Of a stretch of DNA of 64,000 bases, positions 48,575 through 58,716 are shown in pieces. The notes beneath the pieces are model-generated. The model was not told the DNA's origin and made no database searches. It worked only from the letters and a program-made list of their open reading frames with translations. A program made the translations under genes and the position numbers. Each line of letters begins with the position of its first letter. The first letter of the stretch is position 1. The stretch comes from Ornithinimicrobium sp. INDO-MA30-4 (GTDB lineage: Bacteria; Actinomycetota; Actinomycetes; Actinomycetales; Dermatophilaceae): positions 1,178,001 to 1,242,000 of the forward strand of contig NZ_CP091056.1 of NCBI RefSeq assembly GCF_021535045.1, read 5' to 3'.

Positions 48575-50347
48575 ATGCCGATTAGCAAGGTTCTTATTGC
48601 CAACCGAGGCGAAATCGCCGTTCGTATTGCTCGGGCTTGCACGGATGCCGGTCTCGGCTCCGTGGCTGTCTACGCCGAGCCCGATCGCGACGCCCTGCAC
48701 GTCAAGGTGGCCGACGAGGCCTACAGCCTGGGCGGCTCAACGCCGGGCGACTCCTACCTCGTGCAAGAGAAGATTCTCGAGATCGCTGCTTCCAGTGGAG
48801 CCGACGCGGTCCACCCGGGATATGGCTTCCTGTCGGAAAATGCCTCGTTCGCTCAGGCCGTGATTGACGCAGGCTTGACCTGGATTGGCCCCTCCCCTGA
48901 CGCCATCGACAACCTCGGCGACAAGGTCAAGGCGCGGCACATCGCCACCAAGGCCAAGGCTCCTCTCGTGCCGGGCACCAAGGATCCAGTTGAGGACAGC
49001 AAGGAGATCGTGGCCTTCGCCAAGAAGCACGGCCTCCCGGTCGCCATCAAGGCTGCCTACGGTGGTGGCGGCCGCGGCTTGAAGGTCGCCCGCACCATCG
49101 AAGAAATCCCCGACATGTTCGACTCAGCAGTCCGCGAAGCCGTCGCTGCCTTCGGCCGCGGCGAATGCTTCGTGGAGCGCTACCTCGATCGCCCCCGGCA
49201 CGTCGAGACGCAATGCTTGGCTGACCAGCACGGCAACGTGGTCGTGGTGTCGACTCGCGATTGTTCCTTGCAGCGTCGCCACCAAAAGCTTGTCGAAGAG
49301 GCACCCGCGCCTTATCTGGACAAGAAGCAAAACGCAGAGCTCATCCGGGCATCGAAGGCAATCCCCTAAGGAAGCCAAGTATGTCGGCGCTGGCACCTGC
49401 GAGTACCTCGTTGGCCAGGACGGCGTTATTTCCTTCCTTGAGGTCAACACCCGCCTGCAGGTTGAGCACCCGGTCACCGAAGAGGTGACTGGCATTGACC
49501 TGGTGCGCGAGCAGTTCCGCATCGCCGATGGCGAGGCTCTGGGCTATGACGAGCCAGTGGCACGCGGCCACAGTTTCGAGTTCCGGATCAACGGCGAAGA
49601 CCCCGGTCGCGACTTCCTGCCGGCTCCCGGCAGCGTCCTGACCTATAAGACTCCCAGCGGCCCCGGTGTGCGCATTGACTCCGGTGTCGAGGCTGGCGAC
49701 GTCATCTCGGGCGCTTTCGACTCCATGCTCGCCAAGTTGATCGTCACTGGCCGCACCCGCCAGGAGGCCCTAGAGCGCTCGCGGCGCGCCCTGGCCGAAA
49801 TGGTCGTGGAGGGCATGCCCACCGCGCTGACCTTCCACCGCGTAGTGGTCTCTGACCCAGCGTTCGCCCCCGAGGGCGACGAGCCGTTCTCGGTGCACAC
49901 CCGTTGGATTGAGACCGAGTTTGATAACTCGATTGAGCCCTACTCCGGCCCTACGGCCGAAGCATCCGGCGACGCGGAAGCCCGCCAGGAAGTTGTCGTC
50001 GAGGTCGGCGGCAAGCGTTTGTCGGTCTCATTGCCCGGTGACCTGTCACTGGGTGGCGGCTCCGGCAGTGGCGGCGGCCGTAAGAAGGCCCCAAGCGCAG
50101 CCGCAGTGGCGGCGGCGCGGCAGCAGCCTCCGGTGACGCCGTGACTGCGCCAATGCAGGGAACCGTCGTGAAACTGACGGCCGAAGAGGGCACCGAGGTT
50201 GCCGAGGGTGACGTCATTGTCGTCATTGAAGCGATGAAGATGGAGCAGCCCATCAAGGCACACAAGGGCGGCACCGTCACTGGCCTGAAGTCCGCGGTCG
50301 GCGACACGCTGACCAACGGAGCAGTCATCTGTGAGTTGAAGGACTAA
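48575..50347 (+). CDS. accA3: Acyl-CoA carboxylase alpha subunit: biotin carboxylase + BCCP (two frameshifts)
   Basis: Carboxylates its own biotin and serves the AccD subunits. The biotin-carboxylase part has [88 protein letters not shown] and [16 protein letters not shown]. The carrier domain ends with the biotin motif EAMKMEQP. Frames break at 49363-49366 (an extra C in the four-C run just before TAAGG) and near 50110 in the GC-rich linker. About 590 residues, as in AccA3. Confidence 0.92.
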
Positions 50348-50358
50348 AACTGAGCAAC

Positions 50359-50400
50359 GTCAAAGGCCGACTAACCCGATTGGGTTCGACGGCCTTTGAC
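50359..50400. terminator. Bidirectional terminator between accA3 and lpdA
   Basis: GTCAAAGGCCG (50359-50369) pairs perfectly with CGGCCTTTGAC (50390-50400), with an inner AACCC/GGGTT pair. The genes converge here, with 11 and 21 bp to the stops. Confidence 0.85.
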
Positions 50401-50421
50401 ATGCTCGGGCGAGCCTCGAAC

Positions 50422-51816
50422 CTAGTTTTCGACTGAGTGCAACTGCCGCGCGGCTTCGGCAATCGAGCCAGACAGCGACGGATAGACCGTAAAGGTTGAC
50501 GAGAACTGGTCCACGCTCAGTTGGTTGGCCACCGCCAACGCGATCGGGAAGATCAACTCACTGGCTCGCGGAGCCACGACGACGCCGCCCAAGATGGTGT
50601 CACCACCCCGGCGGGCAAACAGCTTGACGAAGCCATCCGAGAGATTCTGTATCTTGGCTCGCGGGTTGCCTGCCAACGGCAACATCACCGCACGGGCATC
50701 CACTTTGCCGGACTCGACATCGGCCGCCGAAATCCCGACTGTGGCAATCTCTGGGTCGGTGAAAATATTCGAACTGACCCGACCTAGGGCAAGCGGGGCC
50801 ACTGCGTCCCCTAGGGCATGCGCCATCGCAATCCGCCCTTGCATAGCGGCCACCGATGCCAGCGGGAACACCCCGGTGCAGTCACCGGCGGCATAAATGC
50901 TGGACATGCTGGTGCGCGAAACGCGGTCGACCACGATGTGTCCCGACTCGGTCAAGACGACACCAGCCTCGGCCAGGCCCATCTCTTCGGTGTTGGGCAG
51001 CGAGCCAACGGCAAGCAACGCGTGGGAGCCGGTGACTTCACGGCCATCCTCCAGCGTGACCTTGACGGCTTCGCCGGTGCGCTCAACCGCTTTGGCCCGC
51101 GAGCGGTCCAGCACGTTCATGCCACGGCGACGGAATACACCCTCTAGCACCTCAGCCGCATCGGCGTCTTCCCCAGGCAAGACGCGGTCTCGGGATGAAA
51201 TCAAGGTGACGTCGCAGCCCAGCCCGAGATAGGCATGCGCCAACTCAGCACCGGTCACACCAGAGCCGATGACGATCAGGTGCTCGGGCAACTCATTGAG
51301 ACCGTAGATCTGCTGCCAGGTCAGAATCCGCTCGCCATCGGGCTGCGCAGAGTCGAGAACTCGAGGCCGAGCCCCGGTGGCCACCAAGATGACGTCTGCG
51401 TCCAACGCATCCTCACCCGCCGCATACTCAACCTTGCCCGGGCCAACGATCTGGCCCTTGCCCTGTACGACTCGCACTCCTGACCCTTCGAGCCGGGTGC
51501 CGATGTCAGCACTTGGGCTTCAGCCAGGGCGACAATGCGGTCGTTGACCTCCCGCAAGTGGGCAGTGACGCCCTGGTCCCCTGGCGCCCCATCGAAGCCG
51601 ACACCCAGGCGCGAAGCCGCCGAAAAGCGGTTCATAAAGTCGGAGGTCGAGATCAACGATTTGCCTGGGCACACAGTCCGTCAGGACTGCCGCACCACCC
51701 AAACCTTGGGCTTCGACGACGGTGACGTCGGCACCCGCTTGTGCGGCTGCGAGCGCTGCTTCGTACCCGCCGGGGCCGCCGCCAATGATTACGACAGAAG
51801 TTTGGTTGCCAGTCAC
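50422..51816 (-). CDS. lpdA: NAD(P)H-quinone dehydrogenase LpdA-like flavoprotein (two frameshifts)
   Basis: Flavoprotein disulfide reductase homologue that reduces quinones (Rv3303c type). The FAD motif VVIIGGGPGGYEAALAAAQAGADVTVVE and GLGGAAVLTDCVP show only one Cys of the usual CxxxxC pair, as in this subgroup. IVIGSGVTGAELAHAYLGLG, SIYAAGDCTGVFPLASVAAMQGRIAMAHALG and the C-terminal TFTVYPSLSGSIAEAAR follow. Frames break near 51668 (an extra C, before KSLISTSDFMNRFS) and near 51512 (EAQ-ADIGTRLEGSGVRVV). GTG 51816 start. About 464 residues. Confidence 0.88.
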
Positions 51817-51862
51817 GCACCCATCAAACCATTAAGACCCGACATCCATTAGGGTCAAAGGC

Positions 51863-52698
51863 GTGCGCAACGAAGCCAACCTTGACCTCAGTGACCCCAA
51901 TGTCGACCCCTTTGACGTCGCTGCCGCTGCAGCCGACGTGATTGCTGACCGGACTGGAGCACCGCGACATGACGTCGCCTTGGTGCTTGGCAGTGGTTGG
52001 GGACCGGCCGCCGATTTGCTCGGCGAAACGCTGGCAGAAGTGCCCAACACGGAGGTGCCTGGCTTCAGCGACGCTGCGGTTGCTGGCCACAAGGGGATGA
52101 TGCGTTCAGTGCGCATCGCCGACACCGACCGCCGGGCGCTGGTCTTTGGCACTCGCACCCACTTCTATGAAGGCAAGGGCGTGCGCGCCGTCGTGCACGC
52201 TGTGCGCACTGCTGCAGCCGCTGGCTGCTCGACCATCGTGTTGACCAACGGTTGTGGCGGACTCAACCCCGAGTGGCCTCCCGGCACTGCGGTGCTGATC
52301 AAAGACCACCTGAATCTCACCGCTAACTCCCCCATCGAGGGTGCCAACTTCGTCGACCTGACGGATCTGTACTCCGCTGACCTGCGAGCCATCGCGCAAG
52401 AGATCAACCCCAACCTTGATGAGGGCGTCTACGCACAATTCCGCGGGCCGCACTATGAGACCCCGGCCGAAGTGCAGATGGCCAAGGTGCTCGGCGCTGA
52501 CCTCGTCGGTATGTCGACTGGCCTGGAGGCCATTGCGGCGCGCCAAGCCGGGATGAAGGTGCTGGGGCTCTCGCTGGTGACGAATGCCGCCGCTGGTATC
52601 AGCGAAGCGCGCTGTCCCACCAGGAAGTCATCGAGGCTGGCCAAGAGGCCGCACAACGTTCCGGCGAGTTGCTTGCCGCCATCGTTGCCCGTCTCTGA
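51863..52698 (+). CDS. Purine nucleoside phosphorylase (frameshifted near 3' end)
   Basis: Splits purine nucleosides with phosphate in salvage (Rv3307/DeoD-like trimeric PNP). Motifs: DVALVLGSGWGPAADLLGET, GHKGMMRSVRI, FGTRTHFYEGKG, TIVLTNGCGGLNPEWPPGTAVLI, YAQFRGPHYETPAEVQMAKVLGADLVGMST and LSLVTNAAAGISEA. Near 52608 one base is missing and the tail becomes LSHQEVIEAGQEAAQRSGELLAAIVARL, with stop at 52696-52698. About 278 residues. GTG start; followed by the phosphohexomutase. Confidence 0.9.
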
Positions 52699-52727
52699 TC
52701 CTCGCTCGATCGCAAAGGAACTCTGCC

Positions 52728-54400
52728 ATGTCGCATAACCAAGATCTGAGCGCCCTGACCGCGCAAGCCGAACACTGGCTGATGGATGACCCCGACCCAC
52801 AAACTCGTGCTGAGCTGGAACAGGTCATTGCGGAGGCACGCGAGTCTGGCGACACCGCTGACCTCGCCGACAGGTTCTCCGGGTTCCTAGAGTTCGGCAC
52901 CGCTGGCCTGCGGGGCGGGTGGGCGCTGGCCCAGCCCGAATGAATCGTGCAGTCGTAATTCGCGCCGCTGCCGGTTTGATGGGCTATCTCAAGGAGACGG
53001 TCACCGAGGCTCCCACCGTGGTGATCGGCTTCGATGCCCGCTACAACTCGGACGTCTTCGCCGCCGACACTGCTGCGGTCGTCACCGGAGCAGGCGGCCG
53101 CGCGGTGCTGCTCCCCGAGCCACTGCCTACGCCCGTCCTGGCGTTCGCGATTCAACACCTGGGGGCTGACGCCGGTGTGATGGTGACGGCAAGTCACAAC
53201 CCGCCACGGGATAACGGCTACAAGGTCTACCTCGGCGACGGCTCGCAGATCGTGCCGCCTGCAGACACTGGTATTGCCGGACACATTGCGGCCATTGACT
53301 CAGTGGCCTCCGTTGAGCGCCCAGAGACTGGCTGGAGCGTTGCCGGTGACGAGATCACCCAGGCATACGTCGATGTTGCGGTGAAGGTGCTGCAGCCCGA
53401 CTCAAGCCGTGAGGTTTCACTCGTGCACACAGCGCTGCATGGGGTTGGCTCAGAGGTGTTGCGTCGAGCTTTTGAGCAAGCAGGCTTCTTAGCGCCGGTG
53501 CCGGTCGAGGAGCAAGAAAAGCCTGACCCGGCCTTCCCTACGGTTGACTTCCCCAACCCTGAAGAGCCCGGCGCTATCGACGCGGCCCTGGCCTTGGCGG
53601 ACCAGACCCATCCAGATGCCGTGCTGGCTAACGACCCGGACGCTGATCGCTGCGCCGTTGCTGTGGACAGTCCTCACGGTTGGCGCATGCTGCGTGGCGA
53701 CGAAGTGGGCGTCCTGCTGGGCCATCACGTGCTGCAGTCAGGTCGGATCACGGATGACCGCAACGTGTTCGCCCGTTCCATCGTGTCGTCGCGATTGCTC
53801 GGCGCTATGGCGAAAGCCGCGGGGATCCCCTAGCGAACAGACCTTGACCGGCTTTAAGTGGATCGGCCGAGTTCCTGGCCTGGCTTATGGGTACGAAGAG
53901 GCACTGGGCTACTGCGTTGACCCTGCCAACGTGCCCGACAAGGACGGCATCACGGCAGCGCTCCTTATCGCTGAACTAGTCGCCGAAATTCGAGTCAAGG
54001 ACAAGACGCTGCTCGATGTGTTGGATCAGATCGCCCTTGAGCATGGCGTGTACGCCACGGAGGCGTTCTCGGTGCGAGTGACCGATCTCAGTCTGATCTC
54101 CGCCGTGATGGACCGACTGATCAGCCAGACTCCCACCGAAGTCGCCGGAGTAAGCGTCGCCCAGGCAGATGACTTATCCGAAGGTAGCGATGGCATTGCC
54201 CCCACCCCGGGCTGCGGTTGACCCTGGCCGACGAGACGCGCGTCATCGTTCGGCCTTCGGGCACTGAGCCAAAGTTGAAGGTCTACATCGAGGTCATTGA
54301 GCCGGTCAGTGGGGCCCATCAGTTGAGCGAAGCTCGGTCCGATGCGGCTCAGCGAGTCGAAAAGATCAAGGCTGCCATGCAGGAGTTGACGACCGTCTAG
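52728..54400 (+). CDS. Phospho-sugar mutase, PmmB-like (three frameshifts)
   Basis: Alpha-D-phosphohexomutase, probably phosphoglucomutase/phosphomannomutase (Rv3308 PmmB type). Motifs: LEFGTAGLRG at the N-terminus, VIGFDARYNSDVFA, MVTASHNPPRDNGYKVYLGDG (active Ser), ANDPDADRCAVAV (Mg site), TGFKWIGRVPGLAYGYEEALGY and RPSGTEPKLKVYIEV. Frames break near 52919, at the four-C run 53827-53830 (extra C, AAGIP-SEQTLTG) and near 54207. About 556 residues when repaired. Probably supplies ribose- or hexose-phosphates in salvage together with pnp. Confidence 0.88.
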
Positions 54401-54417
54401 GTCAGTCAGGGTCTAGG

Positions 54418-55019
54418 TCAGTTCAAGATCAAGACCACTGCGAGCGCGATCACGAGAAGCGCCACCGGCACCAACGTGGTCCAGGCCCATTGCTCGGTAA
54501 CGGCTGGTGGGTCTGGGGTTTGCTGATTGTCAGCGATGCTCCAGGCCGACCGCGCCTTTTCGGCCTTGTCGACAACGAACGTTGCGGTCATGCCCGGCTT
54601 GCTGCGGCCTCGCACCGTCGTGTCCGCAAAGTCCTCGCGGGCTCGCCGAGGGTGAGTTGCCGCTCTCGCGGGATCGCCCAGGAGTTGTGGCGGTGACCGG
54701 TGGTGTCGGTCACCTCGAAGGCCCACTCATGGCTGAAGGACTCAACGTGAGCAAACGGGACGGTCGTGTTGCGAAAGACATTGCGCAACACGACCCGGTC
54801 AGACCACAACTCGACACTGGGGCGAAGCAGCACCATCCACATAATCCCAGCCAAAATGCCAGCGATGAGCAGCGGATAGACCAAGTCAAGGCCCCGCGTC
54901 CGGGAGTCCACCAGGGAAACCACCACCGCCACCAGTGCACCCGCAACGATCACTGCTCCGACAATTCGGGCCGGCAACGTGCGGAAAGTATGGGTGCGGG
55001 TCGGCTCTGGAGTGCTCAC
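54418..55019 (-). CDS. PH-domain membrane protein (frameshifted)
   Basis: About 200 residues. Two N-terminal TM helices (IVGAVIVAGALVAVVVSLVD and LVYPLLIAGILAGIMWMVLL) precede a bacterial PH-like domain (VVLRNVFRNTTVPFAHVESF, WAFEVTDTTGHRHNSWAIPR). After a one-base break near 54640 (GEPA-EDFADTTVRGRSKPG), a C-terminal TM helix ends the protein (LVPVALLVIALAVVLIL). GTG 55019 start. Function unknown. Divergent from the kinase gene. Confidence 0.72.
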
Positions 55020-55081
55020 TCCTCCATCGTAGGTTGCAGCCACCAGCCACCTGCCGAGGCTGGCGGCTAGACTTCATTTCC

Positions 55082-55717
55082 GTGAGTTCCCCAACGCCCT
55101 CCCCCAAGCGTGTCCTTGTACTCGCCGGCCCCAGTGGCGCCGGGAAGTCGCGGCTAGCAAAGCTGCTGCAAGAAGAGCACGGGTGGCCCGTGGTTGAGCT
55201 CGATGACTTCTATCGGGATGTCGGTGACCATAGCCTGCCAATGTCCACCCTCGGTCTCCCTGACTGGGACGACGTGCGGGCGTGGAACCAAGACGCGGCC
55301 GTTGCAGCGTTGGATCGCCTGTGCTCCGGTCAAAGCGTCGATATCCCGGTCTATGACATCTCGGTCTCCAAAGCTGTGGATAGTCAAAGACTTGATGCAG
55401 GCGCCCACTCGATCATTGTCGCTGAAGGCATTTTTGCTGCTCACATCATCGCCGACCTGGAAAAAGCTGGCTTGTTGGCCGGTGCCTGGTGTGTCTGCTC
55501 GGGCCCGTGGGTGACCTTCTGGCGTCGCTTCTCGCGCGACACCCGCGAGCATCGCAAGCCGATATCCACACTGTGGCGTCGCGGTCACCGCCTGCGCCGA
55601 GCACAACCGGCTATTGTTGCCGACCAAGAGGCTCTCGGGGCCGTTCAAATGGACAGCAAGCAAGCAATGCGGGACGCGCGTGCTTTGGCCGCGCTGCAAG
55701 GGGAGGGCACAGAATGA
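55082..55717 (+). CDS. Uridine kinase-like P-loop kinase
   Basis: Phosphoribulokinase/uridine-kinase superfamily. Walker A GPSGAGKS at residues 16-23, then VVELDDFYRDVGDHSLPM, DWDDVRAWNQDAAVAALDRL, IPVYDISVSKA and VAEGIFAAHIIADL. 211 residues, intact. Context of pnp and a phosphomutase fits nucleoside salvage, though the exact nucleoside cannot be assigned. The stop overlaps the next ATG (ATGA). Confidence 0.83.
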   Translation: MSSPTPSPKRVLVLAGPSGAGKSRLAKLLQEEHGWPVVELDDFYRDVGDHSLPMSTLGLPDWDDVRAWNQDAAVAALDRLCSGQSVDIPVYDISVSKAVDSQRLDAGAHSIIVAEGIFAAHIIADLEKAGLLAGAWCVCSGPWVTFWRRFSRDTREHRKPISTLWRRGHRLRRAQPAIVADQEALGAVQMDSKQAMRDARALAALQGEGTE

Positions 55718-56865
55718 CGACGCCAAACGACGGGATGAAACCCGGATCGAGACAAGACGCGAACAACTCCTGGTCCTGGCAGACGCCCGGCGGTCCAGGT
55801 CCTGCTCAACCGCCGAGCCCTGGCCCCGAATCGCCGTCAATGCCTCCGCCCCAGGGCACCACAAACGGACCGCCACCCGGAGGTCAGCAACAAGGACAGG
55901 GCCAATGGCGCGGGATGACGCCTGAGCAGGTCTCCCGGATGTACAAGCCTGGAGTCGTTCCCTTGCGTCCGCTGACTTTGTCAGACATCTACGACGGCAC
56001 ATTCCAGACCCTGCGGCGCAACCCACGAGCAACATGGGGCATGGCCCTCGTGGTGATGACGATCGCTACTCTGCTCGGCGTCGGCGCCAGCGCACTGGTC
56101 GTTCTAGTCCCAGACATCGGAGCCCAGGGCGTGCTCGACGTCTCTAGTTTGATCAGTGCCCCGTTTAACATTTTGGGTATCTTGGTGCTGGCTGGCCTCA
56201 TGAGCTACGTAGTGAGTGCCGCCGCTATCGGCGAAAAAGTCACGTTCAGTCAGTCATGGGATCGAGTCAAGGGCCGCATTTGGCCTCTCATCGGCGTCTC
56301 ATTGCTCACTGTGTTCATCGGAACGGCAGCACTCCTACCTGCCATAATCTCCTTCATCGTCGGACTCGCGCTGGGCGAAAGCGGGGGCGGCGTGTTGTTC
56401 CTCATCCTGGCCGGCCTGCTAGCCATCGTCGGATTTCTCGCGCTGTTCTACCTGTCGGTGAAGGTGTCTCTGGCAACGCCCGTGGTGGTGTTAGAGAAGG
56501 CTGGGCCGATCACCGCCATTCGACGCTCATGGCGTTTGACGTCAACTGCCTCACAGTTCTGGCGCATCTTCGGCATCACCTTTTTGACCGGAATCATCGT
56601 CATAGTGGTGTCTTACATCGTGGCCATTCCGATGTCCATCGTGGCCGCCCTCCTCTTCAGCCAAATGGCTTCCGAGTCAGCGGCGCTCGCTGGCATCACG
56701 ATCACCCTGGGACTGGCCAATTTGATTGCCTATGTCGTGACCGCACCATTTCAGTCGTCGGTGACTGCCTTGCTTTACATCGATCAGCGGATCCGCCGAG
56801 AGGGCTTGCACGTTCAGATGCAGCGCGCAGCAAACCAAAGCGCTGAGTCTGGTCCTACCCGATGA
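55714..56865 (+). CDS. Multi-pass membrane protein with proline/glutamine-rich N-terminus
   Basis: 383 residues, intact. Residues 1-85 are a Pro/Gly/Gln-rich cytoplasmic tail. Then comes RPLTLSDIYDGTFQTLRRNPRATWGMALVV, the motif of the membrane domain found with glycerophosphodiester phosphodiesterase-like and DUF7544-type proteins. Six or so TM helices follow, including the loop VVVLEKAGPITAIRRSWRLTSTASQFWRIF, and the end is QSSVTALLYIDQRIRREGL. First member of a block leading to the MoxR cluster. Function not known. Confidence 0.78.
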   Translation: MTTPNDGMKPGSRQDANNSWSWQTPGGPGPAQPPSPGPESPSMPPPQGTTNGPPPGGQQQGQGQWRGMTPEQVSRMYKPGVVPLRPLTLSDIYDGTFQTLRRNPRATWGMALVVMTIATLLGVGASALVVLVPDIGAQGVLDVSSLISAPFNILGILVLAGLMSYVVSAAAIGEKVTFSQSWDRVKGRIWPLIGVSLLTVFIGTAALLPAIISFIVGLALGESGGGVLFLILAGLLAIVGFLALFYLSVKVSLATPVVVLEKAGPITAIRRSWRLTSTASQFWRIFGITFLTGIIVIVVSYIVAIPMSIVAALLFSQMASESAALAGITITLGLANLIAYVVTAPFQSSVTALLYIDQRIRREGLHVQMQRAANQSAESGPTR

Positions 56866-56888
56866 ACACAGTAGGTCGGGGAGCCTAA

Positions 56889-57514
56889 GTGGATTGGGCT
56901 GGCGCGCTCCTTGACCCCGATCGCGACGACGCAAGACAGTTATTCGTCGACGAGTTAGGCGCCAACTACCGACTCGAGCCGACTCTCCTTGAGCGGGCCC
57001 AGGCGTGGCTCTCCGAGGCCCTTGACTTCAACCTCGGTGGCGACTTCTCGGCCAACTTTTTGCGATCGCCGGCGCCCTCATTGTTGTCGCCGTCATCGTC
57101 GCCATCGTGTGGGGCCTTCGCCGTCGAGCCTCCTACGCTGCCGCATCCGACGATGCGTCTAAGAGCGTCTTGGGCAACGAGCCTTTGCGGCCAACTGAAT
57201 ACCGCAAACGGGCAGCTCAGGCCATTGCCAACGGCGACTATTCAGCCGCTTTGCTGGATGGCTTCCGGGCGCTGACCGCCCAAGCCGACGAAGACACTCT
57301 CTTAGAACATGCGGTGGCCCTGACCGCCGCAGAAGTGGTCCGGTCACTCCAGAGTCCCTACCCACAACACAGTCAAGGCGTGGAACTGGCCGGGCGTACT
57401 TTTGACCTCACCCGATACGGCGAAGTGATCCCGACTGCTGACGATGCTCAACAGGTGTTGGATCTGGATGCGGCCCTACAAACAGCGCGCCCGCAGTTGC
57501 AGGCGATCCCATGA
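56889..57514 (+). CDS. DUF4129 domain protein (frameshifted)
   Basis: Part of the MoxR-associated gene set. The N-terminal region (ALLDPDRDDARQLFVDELGANYR) is followed by a TM helix that is broken at the T-run 57057-57061; the second frame gives IAGALIVVAVIVAIVWGLRRR. The DUF4129 core is PLRPTEYRKRAAQAIANGDYSAALLDGFRALTA, EHAVALTAAEVV and FDLTRYGEVIPTADDAQQVLDLDAAL. About 208 residues when repaired. ATGA overlap with the next gene. Confidence 0.8.
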
Positions 57515-58716
57515 CCCTCACCGCGCAGCCACAGCCGCCGACCCCAAGCGCGCCGACTCCTTCACCCGCGCCCAAACCCCGACGAATCCGCGCCGCGTAC
57601 CATGCCGTCGCCGTGCTTGCTGCACTGGCCCTGATCGTCCTTAGCTTGCTCAACGTCAGCACCGAGACTCCCTACGACCCCGAAAACTCCGGGCCAAATG
57701 GCTGGCAGGCTCTGCACGAAGTGCTGGAAGATCAGGGTGTTTCTGTCGAGGTCGTTCGCGGCCTCAATGAGTTCCCAAGCAGCGTTGACGGTGCAACCGT
57801 TTTGGTCGTCGGGACCACCAATTTGAGCCCTGAGTCCGGTAAGGACCTGCTCCAGCAAACCGCGGCAGCCGACAAGATGGTCGTCTTGAGCCCCGCATCG
57901 AACATCGGCTCCGTCCTTGACCTACCGCTGCGGATCAGCTCCGGCAGCACAGCACCCCGAGAGCCGGTGTGCAACTCCCCGATCTTTCGTGACGGCGACA
58001 CCATCAGCGAAGCTGGCGATACTCTCATCCTGACCACTCGGGTGCCCGAGGCGACAACGTGCCTGCCCCCCAGCGCGGGGTTCGAGGCTGGTGGGGCTCA
58101 GGGCGGATCTCTAGTTTCGTTCCCCGCCAGTGACACATCCCCCGAGTTGTGGGTTGGCGGTGTTGCGAACGCATTTACCAATGCCTCCGTCACCCAAGAT
58201 GCCAACGCGGCCCTTGCCCTGCGACTACTGGGCCGGACCGACACGCTGTATTGGTACATCCCCACCAGTGCGGATCTCGCTCTGGGCAATCCTCAAACAC
58301 TTGGCGATGTCCTGCCGGTGTGGCTAGCACCCACCGCAGCGATGCTTGGCGTGACCGCGCTGGCCGCGATGTTCATCCGCGGACGACGGCTCGGCCCGAT
58401 CGTGACAGAACCGCTGCCGGTGACGATTAAGTCCATGGAATTGGTCGACGCTCGTGCGCGGCTCTATGAGCGAGGCGACGCCAACGCACACGCCTATCGC
58501 GCGCTTCAGTTAGCAGCCTTGGCACGGTGGGCCAAGTTGCTTGGCCTCGGACGTGGCGCGCCGCCTGAATCCATCGTTGCCGAAATATCGTCTTACACCG
58601 GCGCTAACGAAGCACACGTGGCTTCACTGCTGGTGGGCAAACCCGTCTCGGATGATAAATCCTTCGTTCAAGCAGCCCGAGACCTGCACGCACTCGAGGA
58701 AGGAACTCCCCGATGA
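57511..58716 (+). CDS. DUF4350 domain protein
   Basis: 401 residues, intact. A proline-rich start, one TM helix (AVAVLAALALIVLSLLNV), then an extracytoplasmic Rossmann-like DUF4350 domain (NGWQALHEVLEDQGVSVEVVRG, ATVLVVGTTNLSPESGKDLLQ). A second TM helix (VWLAPTAAMLGVTALAAMFI) and a cytoplasmic C-terminal part (RARLYERGDANAHAYRALQLAALARW) complete it. This is the standard third partner in actinobacterial MoxR/DUF58 operons. ATGA overlaps on both sides. Confidence 0.87.
   Translation: MTLTAQPQPPTPSAPTPSPAPKPRRIRAAYHAVAVLAALALIVLSLLNVSTETPYDPENSGPNGWQALHEVLEDQGVSVEVVRGLNEFPSSVDGATVLVVGTTNLSPESGKDLLQQTAAADKMVVLSPASNIGSVLDLPLRISSGSTAPREPVCNSPIFRDGDTISEAGDTLILTTRVPEATTCLPPSAGFEAGGAQGGSLVSFPASDTSPELWVGGVANAFTNASVTQDANAALALRLLGRTDTLYWYIPTSADLALGNPQTLGDVLPVWLAPTAAMLGVTALAAMFIRGRRLGPIVTEPLPVTIKSMELVDARARLYERGDANAHAYRALQLAALARWAKLLGLGRGAPPESIVAEISSYTGANEAHVASLLVGKPVSDDKSFVQAARDLHALEEGTPR

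Noticed and set aside
51660..51720. LpdA as an ordinary dihydrolipoamide dehydrogenase
   Set aside because: The redox CxxxxC pair is not present (AAVLTDCVP has one Cys), and gene context matches the quinone-reductase-type homologue.
12632..53832. Stop-codon recoding (TAG/TAA read-through), because several stops sit exactly at break points
   Set aside because: At 32580, 49367 and 53831 the reading frame also changes, so read-through alone would not restore the protein. Genuine gene ends use TAG and TAA normally (e.g. 20630, 22966).
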